DNA from: JADLHS01 sp964561105
GTDB lineage: Bacteria; Verrucomicrobiota; Verrucomicrobiia; Limisphaerales; JADLHS01
DNA length: 64,000 bases
Assembly (NCBI GenBank): GCA_964561105.1
Contig: CAZLOH010000012.1
Span: 1-64,000 of the forward strand
Direction of reading: 5' to 3'
The notes below the pieces were generated by a model that was not told the DNA's origin, made no database searches, and saw only the letters and a program-made list of their open reading frames with translations. Both the position numbers and the translations under genes were made by a program. Positions within the stretch are counted from its first letter, which is position 1. Each line of letters starts with the position of its first letter. This document shows, piece by piece, positions 57,747-64,000 of this stretch.

Positions 57747-58270
57747 GTATGAGCTTGGGAACATTACTGGCAGCGGGCAAAAGCTGGGCGGGAGGCGAAG
57801 GAACGGGTCGCTATCGGATGCGGGACGGAATCCGGTTGCCGAAGTTCATGTCGCCGCAAAATCCATTCAAGCCGGAGGCGGGAGCGGATACGTCAGCCAC
57901 CGGGGCACGAGATGGGAGAGACGGGGGCCATGGAGCCAAGCCGGCGTCGGCGTTGCGAACGGGAAATTTTTCGTGGTTGGACTTCGCGGGTCGGGGAGTG
58001 CGGCGGGCGGTGTCGTTCTGCCGGGAGCAGAATCCGCTGGCGCGCCTGGGCCGGCCGAAGTTGCCAGGCATTCCGCGTTTCGGAAAGCGGCCGGTGCAAA
58101 GCGAGTTTTCGCTCGAGCGGGTGCAGGTGCTGCGAAGCGATCTGACGGACGCCGATCTGGAGATTATTCCGGCGGCACAACCGGATAAAACCTCGGATCG
58201 GCCGGCGTGGAAGAAGCTGACCGCGCGACTGGTGAGCGGACGGAGTGAACAAAAAACTGCGAACGATTGA
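57743..58270 (+). CDS. Hypothetical protein of the division cluster
   Basis: A 175-residue protein between mraZ and rsmH, overlapping mraZ by 4 bases. The N-terminus (MSMSLGTLLAAGKSWAGGEG) leads into a disordered, Gly/Pro-rich region (LPKFMSPQNPFKPEAGADTS), a segment with aromatic and Arg residues (FSWLDFAGRGVRRAVSF), and a more ordered part (SEFSLERVQVLRSDLTDADL). It is not a known division protein to me; position suggests a lineage-specific role in the cluster. Confidence 0.7.
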   Translation: MSMSLGTLLAAGKSWAGGEGTGRYRMRDGIRLPKFMSPQNPFKPEAGADTSATGARDGRDGGHGAKPASALRTGNFSWLDFAGRGVRRAVSFCREQNPLARLGRPKLPGIPRFGKRPVQSEFSLERVQVLRSDLTDADLEIIPAAQPDKTSDRPAWKKLTARLVSGRSEQKTAND

Positions 58271-58285
58271 GGAGCGCAATGCGCC

Positions 58286-59212
58286 GTGTCCAGTTACGAA
58301 CACAAGCCGGTGATGTTGGCGGAGGTGCTGGCGGCGCTGAAGCCCGCACCGGGTGGGCACTATGTGGATGGGACGCTCGGAGGCGCGGGGCATGCCGCGG
58401 CGTTGCTGGCCGCGAGTGCGCCAACCGGCTGGCTCGCGGGTTGTGATCGTGATGGCGACGCAGTGGAAGCGGCGCGGCGGCGGCTGGCGGAGTTTGTGGG
58501 GCGATTTGAGATACGGCGCGGGAATTTTTCGGAGCTGGTGGAATGGATTCCGGCCGGCAGTTGTGATGGGGTGCTTTTGGATCTGGGCGTGAGTTCGCCG
58601 CAACTGGATCGGGCGGAGCGGGGATTTAGTTTTCAACAGGACGGGCCGCTCGACATGCGGATGGACGCGCGTGAGCCGCGCACGGCGGCGGAGGTGGTGA
58701 ACACGGCGGACGCGGAGGAGCTGGCGAGGATTTTTTGGGAATACGGCGGGGAGCGTGATTCGCGGCGGCTGGCGCGGGCGATGGTTCACGACCGGGAGCA
58801 ACGCCCGTTTCGGACGACGCGGCAACTGGCGGAGTTGATCGAGAGATTGTCGCCGCGGCGCGGGCGGAAGGCGCATCCGGCCACGCGGGTGTTTCAGGCA
58901 TTGCGGATCGCGGTGAATGACGAGCTGGGGAGTTTGGAGCGGGGACTGGACGGGGCGTTGAAGCTTTTGAAACCCGGGGGGCGGCTGGCGGTGATCACGT
59001 TTCATTCGGTGGAAGACCGGGTGGTGAAAAATTTCGGGCGCGCGCGTGCACGGGATTACACGTTCGCAGGAACCGACGTGCCCGAGCTGCGAGCTCCGTG
59101 CGCGCCCGAATTACGGATGGTTAATCGCAAGGCGATCCAGCCGGGCGCGGTCGAGCAGGCGGAGAACCCGCGCAGCCGGAGCGCGCAGTTGCGAGTGGTG
59201 GAGAAACTGTAA
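58286..59212 (+). CDS. rsmH: 16S rRNA (cytosine-1402-N4)-methyltransferase
   Basis: A 308-residue RsmH (MraW). SAM-binding HYVDGTLGGAGHAAALLA, DLGVSSPQLDRAERGFSF, GPLDMRMDAREPRTAAEVVN and the C-terminal VITFHSVEDRVVKNFGR are all visible. It methylates C1402 of 16S rRNA. GTG start; its TAA overlaps the ATG of the next gene by one base, as in many division clusters. Confidence 0.96.
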   Translation: MSSYEHKPVMLAEVLAALKPAPGGHYVDGTLGGAGHAAALLAASAPTGWLAGCDRDGDAVEAARRRLAEFVGRFEIRRGNFSELVEWIPAGSCDGVLLDLGVSSPQLDRAERGFSFQQDGPLDMRMDAREPRTAAEVVNTADAEELARIFWEYGGERDSRRLARAMVHDREQRPFRTTRQLAELIERLSPRRGRKAHPATRVFQALRIAVNDELGSLERGLDGALKLLKPGGRLAVITFHSVEDRVVKNFGRARARDYTFAGTDVPELRAPCAPELRMVNRKAIQPGAVEQAENPRSRSAQLRVVEKL

Positions 59213-59601
59213 TGGCGAGGAATCGGAAATATCAATCGGCGGGGGTGCGGTTTGGGCCGGCGCTCAAGGCGCTGCTGTTGTGCGGCATCATCGGCGGGGC
59301 GGGCGTAGGTTACGTGTGGCAGAAGAGCCAGATTGATGAACTGGGCAACCAGATCCGGGCGCGGGAACATCGGCTGAAGGAATTGCGGCACCAGAACGGA
59401 ATCCTGCGGCGACAGTATGCGGCGCTCGGCACCAAGGAATCACTGGACCAGCGCGTGCATGAGCTGAAACTCGGGCTGGCGCTGGCGCAACAGAGCCAGG
59501 TGTGGACGCTGCCGGAGCCGCGGGAGCCCGCGACGCCCCAGGTGGGCGCGCCGTTTCAGCAAGTCGTCTCGCAGCAGTTGCGCGCTCCGGTGCGGCAATG
59601 A
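59212..59601 (+). CDS. FtsL-like division protein
   Basis: A 129-residue bitopic protein: a short basic N-terminus, one membrane helix (LKALLLCGIIGGAGVGYVWQ), and a coiled coil (QIDELGNQIRAREHRLKELR and on). FtsL is defined by this layout and by its place between rsmH and ftsI; sequence identity alone is weak in this family. A Pro-rich tail follows. It should scaffold FtsI at the septum with FtsB. Confidence 0.8.
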   Translation: MARNRKYQSAGVRFGPALKALLLCGIIGGAGVGYVWQKSQIDELGNQIRAREHRLKELRHQNGILRRQYAALGTKESLDQRVHELKLGLALAQQSQVWTLPEPREPATPQVGAPFQQVVSQQLRAPVRQ

Positions 59602-59783
59602 TTTTTTCGCCGCCGTTCGTGTCGCGGTCGTGAGGAACCGACCGCCGCGGACGGCAGGCGAAATTTTAGAAGTAGAAAACCAAACGCGGACGGCGTCCGC
59701 GAGTCAGAGCGGAAATTTTTTTGCCACCGCCCGTGACGTGTCGGCTGAGGAACCGACCGCCATGGGCGGCTGGTGAATTTCAG
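59602..59783. repeat. Duplicated spacer segment between ftsL and ftsI
   Basis: Two related 65-base stretches (about 59604-59668 and 59716-59781) share TGAGGAACCGACCGCC, a T-run on the left and a GGC...GAATTT end on the right. Each has complementary arms (GCCGTTCGTG/GGACGGC; GCCCGTGAC/GGGCGGC). It separates two genes that usually touch. No gene is seen. Confidence 0.65.
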
Positions 59784-61706
59784 ATGGCAAAACGATTGCA
59801 ATTTCGGCGGCTGTTGCTGCTGGCGGGCCTGCTGGGGGGCGCGCTGGCGCTGCTCGCCTTCCGGCTGGTGGACCTGCAGGTCTTCCGCCATGAAGAACTG
59901 CAGGCCAAGGCGCAGCAGAACACGGTGCGCCGATTCCGCATCCCGCCGCGGCGGGGCGATATTCTTGATGCGCGGGGTAACCTGCTCGCGTCCAGCGAAG
60001 TGGTCAAAACCGTCTGTGCCGATCCGTCATTGATCGGCAATCGGCAGGCGGAGGTCGCGCGGGTGATCGCGCCGATCCTTGAATTGAGCGAAGGCGAAGT
60101 TTACCAGAAATTGCTTCCCCGGCAGATCGTCAATAGCCGGGGCGAAATGGTGGTGGACCAATATGTGGTGCTCAAAAAACAGGTGTCGGTGGAGACCTGG
60201 GAAAAAATCCGGTCGGCGATGGCCAACCAGACGTTCGGGATTGATGCGGGCAGCCTGACCAACCTGAAGAGCAGGACTTTTTATCACAACCTCCGCCATG
60301 CGGCCGTGTTCGCGGATCCGGTGGACGATCAGTTGCGGAAATATCCCAATCGGTCGCTGGCGGCGCACGTGCTTGGGTTCGTCGGCCGCAACGCGGATAC
60401 CAACTCACCCAATTTTGGCCAACTGACCGGGGTGGATGGGATCGAGCGGACCTTCAACGAAAAGCTTTCCGGAACCCCTGGCTGGCGGTTGACCGAAACA
60501 GATCGAAGCCGGCGCGAAGTAGTGGCGCTCCGTGACCAGGATGTGCCGGCGTGCGACGGGTTGAATGTGGTGTTGACGATAGACTCCGTGTTGCAACATC
60601 TGCTCGAAGATGCGCTGGCGGAAGGGATGGAAAAAAGTTCTCCCGCCAATATCACGGGGATCGTGATCCGGCCGCGCACCGGGGAGATTCTGGCCATGGC
60701 GTCGCTCCCTGATTTCGATCCGAACCAGGTGCCGCGGGATCCTGAACTGCGACGCAATCATCTTATCTCCGACGTGATGGAGCCGGGGTCCACCTTCAAG
60801 GTGGTGGTGGTTTCCGGAGCGTTGAATGACCGGACGGTCACGTTGCGCGATCAGTTCAACTGCGAGCACGGCGTCTTTGCCTTTGCCGGCCGGCGACTGC
60901 ACGACCATCTCCCCTACGACAACCTGAGCGTGGAGCAAATCATCACCAAATCCTCGAACATCGGGGCGGCCAAAATCGGGATCAAGCTGGGGGCGCGACG
61001 ACTCTACGAATACATCTCGGATTACGGTTTCGGGATGCCCACGGGGGTTCCGCTGCCGAACGAATCCCGCGGCATCGTGCATCCGCCGGAGAAATGGAGC
61101 AAGGTGAGCATCGCGCAAATTCCCATGGGCCAGGGGATCGCGGTGACGCGACTGCAGATGGCCATGGCCATGAGCGCGCTGGCCAACGATGGCTGGCTCA
61201 TGCGCCCGTTGTTGGTGAAGCAACTGCAGGATCGCGACGGCCACGTCATGGTGCAATACGCGCCGCAGCGCGTGCGCCAGGTGGTGAGCGATGCCACGGC
61301 GCGCCAGATGGTGCAGGCGCTCAAGACGGTGGTTTCTCCGGAAGGGACCGCGCCGAAGGCGGCCTTGACCAATTACACGGTGGCGGGCAAGACGGGCACG
61401 GCCCAGAAGGCGGGGCGCGGGGGATATTTGCCCGGCAAGTATGACGCCTCCTTCATCGGCTTTTTCCCGGCGGACAATCCCGAGTTGTGTATTGCCATTG
61501 TCCTGGATGAACCGCACGGCAGTTACTACGGCGGACAGGCTGCCGCCCCGGTATTTGCGCGCGTGGCGCAAAACGCCGCGAACTATTTGAATATCCGCCC
61601 GGACGTGAAAGGGGCCACCTCCGAACCGTCGGAGCCAGCCCTGAGCAATCTCCCCGAATCTCGGTCGTCGAGAACGGTGGCAGTGAAAGCAACCTCAACC
61701 CGCTGA
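59784..61706 (+). CDS. ftsI: Penicillin-binding protein FtsI (PBP3-type transpeptidase)
   Basis: A 640-residue class B penicillin-binding protein for septal peptidoglycan. Membrane anchor LLLLAGLLGGALALLAFRLV (about residues 9-28), dimerisation domain (FRIPPRRGDILDARGNLLAS), and transpeptidase with the active-site serine in MEPGSTFKVVVVSG, SSN in ITKSSNIGAAK and KTG in VAGKTGTAQKAG. ATG 59784 places the anchor near the N-terminus. No PASTA domain is seen. Confidence 0.94.
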   Translation: MAKRLQFRRLLLLAGLLGGALALLAFRLVDLQVFRHEELQAKAQQNTVRRFRIPPRRGDILDARGNLLASSEVVKTVCADPSLIGNRQAEVARVIAPILELSEGEVYQKLLPRQIVNSRGEMVVDQYVVLKKQVSVETWEKIRSAMANQTFGIDAGSLTNLKSRTFYHNLRHAAVFADPVDDQLRKYPNRSLAAHVLGFVGRNADTNSPNFGQLTGVDGIERTFNEKLSGTPGWRLTETDRSRREVVALRDQDVPACDGLNVVLTIDSVLQHLLEDALAEGMEKSSPANITGIVIRPRTGEILAMASLPDFDPNQVPRDPELRRNHLISDVMEPGSTFKVVVVSGALNDRTVTLRDQFNCEHGVFAFAGRRLHDHLPYDNLSVEQIITKSSNIGAAKIGIKLGARRLYEYISDYGFGMPTGVPLPNESRGIVHPPEKWSKVSIAQIPMGQGIAVTRLQMAMAMSALANDGWLMRPLLVKQLQDRDGHVMVQYAPQRVRQVVSDATARQMVQALKTVVSPEGTAPKAALTNYTVAGKTGTAQKAGRGGYLPGKYDASFIGFFPADNPELCIAIVLDEPHGSYYGGQAAAPVFARVAQNAANYLNIRPDVKGATSEPSEPALSNLPESRSSRTVAVKATSTR

Positions 61707-61979
61707 AACAATGAACACATCTGGCATCTCCCATCGGTTGTTCGTGGCGGCGCTGACTCCGGAAGGTCAGGCCGCGGGTAAACGTCCGGTCGCCGCGCGC
61801 AGCGCGGAGCCGGCTCGGCCGGTAAAAATCCGCCCGGGTAAAATTTCGCCGTCGCTGAACGTCCTGGCGACGCAGCAATTAAACCGTTGGTCGTGGAGCG
61901 GCTGGCAGCAGAGAACGATTTGAAGCGGTGATGTCGCCGGGCGCAACGGCGGGGGCGGTACGCGAGGCGAGGATAAGTT
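61707..61979. other. Spacer where murE is normally found
   Basis: 273 bases between ftsI and murF. A 70-codon frame (61711-61923, MNTSGISHRLFVAALTPEGQ onward) exists, but its Arg/Ala/Pro composition looks unselected and matches no family I know. murE, which usually follows ftsI in such clusters, is not here. Confidence 0.55.
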
Positions 61980-63377
61980 GTGGAAACACGAGATCTGGCA
62001 TTTGTAATTTCGGCGTGTGGCGGTGAACTCAGCAAAGGTTCACCGACCACCCGATTTCGGCGCGTCAATACGGACTCGCGGCACGCGCAGGCGGGAGACT
62101 TGTTTGTTGCGTTGCCGGGTGAGCGCTTTGATGGGCACGACTTCCTGGAGGACGTCGCGCAAGAGGGCGCGGTGGCGGTGATGGTGGAGCGGGGTCGGGT
62201 TCGCGCCGGATTGCCGGAGTGTGCGGTGGTTCAGGTCGGCAACGCGCGAGAGGCGTTTGGTCGCCTGGCGGCTGCGTATCGTCAGGACTTCACGTTACCG
62301 GTCGTGGCGGTGGCCGGCTCGAATGGCAAGACCACGACGAAGGAACTGATTGCGGCCGTCTTGCGGCAAAAATTTTCCACGTTGTGGAGTGAGGCGAGTT
62401 TTAACAACGACATTGGTGTGCCGGCCACACTGTTGCGGCTCGAACCATCGCATCAGGCGGCGGTATTGGAAGTGGGCACGAATCATCCGGGTGAACTCGC
62501 GCCACTGGTGCGGATGATTCAACCGCGGTTTGGCGTCCTCACCAACATCGGGCGCGAGCATTTGGAATTCTTTGGCGACCTTGCAGGCGTGGCGGCGGAA
62601 GAAGGCACCCTGGCGGAGTTGCTGCCCGCCGAGGGCAAGTTGTTCTTGAACGGTGACGATGAATGGACGGAGCGGCTCGCGCGCCGCACTCGCGCTTCAG
62701 TTGTCCGGGTGGGCCTGGGCGAGGGAAACGACTGGCGCGCCTACGATGCGCGTTTGGAAAAGCAGGGGGTGGTGTTCCAGGTCAGCGCGCCGCAGTCGGA
62801 GTTCGATGGCGAATACCGGATCAATCTGCTGGGCCGCCATCAGGTGGTCAACGCGTTGTTTGCGCTGGCGGTGGGCGCGGAAATGGGCTTGGACCGGGCG
62901 CAACTGGAGCGGGGTTTGGCCGAGTGCGCGCCGGCCAAAATGCGATTGCAGATTTGGGAGGCCAACGGCGTGCGGGTGCTGGACGATGCGTACAACGCGA
63001 ATGCCGATTCGATGTTCGCGGCCCTGCAAGTGTTGGCGGAATTGCCGTGCCAGGGCCGGCGGGTGGCGGTGCTGGGCGATATGGCCGAACTCGGCGCGCA
63101 GAGCGAGCGCGCCCACGCCGAGGTGGGCCGACGCGCGGCGGAGACGGGGGTGGACCAATTGATCGCGGTCGGGACGATGGCCGGGGCGATGGTGCGCGCG
63201 GCGCACGCAGCCGGATTGCATCGGGTGATCGAGCTGGCCGAAGTCGAGGCCGTCGGGCCGGCGTTGAAGTCCATCGTGAAATCGGGCGACACCGTGTTGC
63301 TGAAAGCCTCGCGCGCGTCGCGCTTCGAGCGGGTGGCGCAGGCGCTGCGCGCGGTCGAGAACGGGAAGAAACATTGA
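61980..63377 (+). CDS. murF: UDP-N-acetylmuramoyl-tripeptide--D-alanyl-D-alanine ligase
   Basis: A 465-residue Mur ligase. The N-terminal domain has RRVNTDSRHAQAGDLFVALP; the ATP domain has VAVAGSNGKTTTKELIAAVL, then SFNNDIGVPATLLRLEPSHQ, a hallmark of MurF over MurE or MurC. The C-terminal domain has VLDDAYNANADSMFAALQVL. It adds D-Ala-D-Ala to the UDP-tripeptide in the cytoplasm. GTG start at 61980; mraY begins directly after the stop. Confidence 0.95.
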   Translation: METRDLAFVISACGGELSKGSPTTRFRRVNTDSRHAQAGDLFVALPGERFDGHDFLEDVAQEGAVAVMVERGRVRAGLPECAVVQVGNAREAFGRLAAAYRQDFTLPVVAVAGSNGKTTTKELIAAVLRQKFSTLWSEASFNNDIGVPATLLRLEPSHQAAVLEVGTNHPGELAPLVRMIQPRFGVLTNIGREHLEFFGDLAGVAAEEGTLAELLPAEGKLFLNGDDEWTERLARRTRASVVRVGLGEGNDWRAYDARLEKQGVVFQVSAPQSEFDGEYRINLLGRHQVVNALFALAVGAEMGLDRAQLERGLAECAPAKMRLQIWEANGVRVLDDAYNANADSMFAALQVLAELPCQGRRVAVLGDMAELGAQSERAHAEVGRRAAETGVDQLIAVGTMAGAMVRAAHAAGLHRVIELAEVEAVGPALKSIVKSGDTVLLKASRASRFERVAQALRAVENGKKH

Positions 63378-64000
63378 ATGTTGTTTTATCTCAGTCAAGC
63401 GATACTGGACGCGGCGGAAGGCACGCCGTGGGCGCATTACGTGTCGCCATTGCGGCTGTTTCGCTACATCACGTTTCGCGGGGCGGGGGCGGCGGTCACG
63501 GCGCTGGGGATGAGCTGGTGGCTCGGGCCGCGGGTGATTGCGTGGTTGAAGGAACTCAAGTTCGGACAGGAATACGCGGACAAGGCGGAGGAGGGTGGCG
63601 ACCTCAAGGCGCGCATCCTCAGCAAAAAAGGCACGCCGACCATGGGTGGCATCCTGATCGTTCTCGTGTTGAACCTGACCACGATTTTGTGGGCGCAATG
63701 GAATTCGCTCGTCGAATTGACCTTGCTGGCGGTGCTGGTTTTGACGGTGCTGGGCTTTTACGACGATTACGCAAAAATCGTTCAACAGCACGGCGGCGGT
63801 ACGCCACCGCGGGTGAAGTTGTGGGTGCAATTCGGGGTGTCGGCGTTTGTGGCCATTTATCTATGGAAGCTGCCGATGGTGAGCGAGCTGCGGCTGCCCG
63901 AGTCGGCGACCGTTATTCGGAGCAATCTGGTGAGCGTGCTGATGTTGCCGTTTTACAAATACCCGATTCCGGTGGGCGTGTTCGGGGTGGGGGTGACGCT
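63378..64000 (+). CDS. mraY: Phospho-N-acetylmuramoyl-pentapeptide transferase, truncated by the window
   Basis: The first 207 codons of MraY, which makes lipid I from UDP-MurNAc-pentapeptide and undecaprenyl phosphate at the inner membrane. Seen: MLFYLSQAILDAAEGTPWAH at the N-terminus, KKGTPTMGGILIVLVLNLTT with the family signature, and the catalytic aspartates in VLTVLGFYDDYAKIVQQ. Several membrane helices are evident. The gene runs off the right edge; it starts immediately after murF. Confidence 0.94.
   Translation, partial: MLFYLSQAILDAAEGTPWAHYVSPLRLFRYITFRGAGAAVTALGMSWWLGPRVIAWLKELKFGQEYADKAEEGGDLKARILSKKGTPTMGGILIVLVLNLTTILWAQWNSLVELTLLAVLVLTVLGFYDDYAKIVQQHGGGTPPRVKLWVQFGVSAFVAIYLWKLPMVSELRLPESATVIRSNLVSVLMLPFYKYPIPVGVFGVGVT

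Noticed and set aside
61711..61923. 70-codon frame between ftsI and murF as a real gene
   Set aside because: Arg/Ala/Pro-rich composition and no family; it is kept only as a note in the spacer entry.

Overview
The window is high-GC, densely coded bacterial DNA that most resembles a Verrucomicrobiota genome, probably a Pedosphaera/Limisphaera-like lineage and probably a draft or metagenome assembly, since a run of 100 Ns sits at 55607-55706. The lineage is inferred from four things: a Planctomycetes-Verrucomicrobia-type bacterial microcompartment (BMC) locus, a fused lpxC-fabZ gene with lpxA (so a Gram-negative envelope), a mraZ-led cell-division cluster, and many families of dispersed palindromic repeats. 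No tRNA, rRNA, CRISPR array, transposase or integrase was seen.

Layout. 1-680 holds a 350-bp-offset direct repeat and no convincing gene. 680-8487 carries lipid and housekeeping genes: an MGDG-synthase-like glycosyltransferase, an acyltransferase, an App1-like phosphatase, an RluA-type pseudouridine synthase, a SET-domain methyltransferase, purN, grpE and dnaJ. Then come rsmE and a SAM-I riboswitch with terminator controlling threonine synthase. Between threonine synthase and its probable operon partners (a MoaD/ThiS-like sulfur carrier and a NIL-domain protein) lie about 4 kb of small toxin-antitoxin and orphan genes. These are interleaved with three copies of the end of thrC and three copies of the beginning of moaD. 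16045-29258 holds an SGNH hydrolase, aroC, lpxA, lpxC-fabZ, a lytic transglycosylase, a glycosyltransferase, an AsmA-like giant, an RRM protein and two metallopeptidases.

29582-41515 is the BMC region: a divergent DeoR-type regulator, then pduL, three hexamer and three pentamer shell genes, acetate kinase, a CoA-acylating aldehyde dehydrogenase, a class II aldolase and a conserved barrel-like protein. By comparison with studied loci of this type it should process the lactaldehyde branch of L-fucose/L-rhamnose breakdown: the aldolase makes the aldehyde, the dehydrogenase makes acyl-CoA, PduL makes acyl-phosphate, and the kinase recovers ATP. Most longer spacers in this operon contain long inverted repeats from several unrelated families, and a four-helix-bundle gene and a UPF0175/DUF3368 pair are inserted in it. 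The deoR 3' end is also duplicated around a nucleotidyltransferase pseudogene.

41623-55101 holds citrate synthase, a response-regulator/kinase hybrid, a YggT-like membrane protein, sucD and sucC separated by small inserted genes, a cell-wall amidase, a PduO-type cobalamin adenosyltransferase, a large hybrid histidine kinase, a RibD-like reductase and queA. 55102-57205 is repeat-rich and spans the assembly gap. 57206-64000 is the start of the division and cell-wall cluster: MraZ boxes, mraZ, an unknown gene, rsmH, an ftsL-like gene, ftsI, murF and a truncated mraY, with no murE in its usual place.

The most unusual signals are (1) gene-end duplications flanking small toxin-antitoxin cargo at thrC, moaD and deoR, (2) palindromic repeats read in frame inside two adjacent genes, and (3) hairpin-forming repeats in most longer spacers of the BMC operon.
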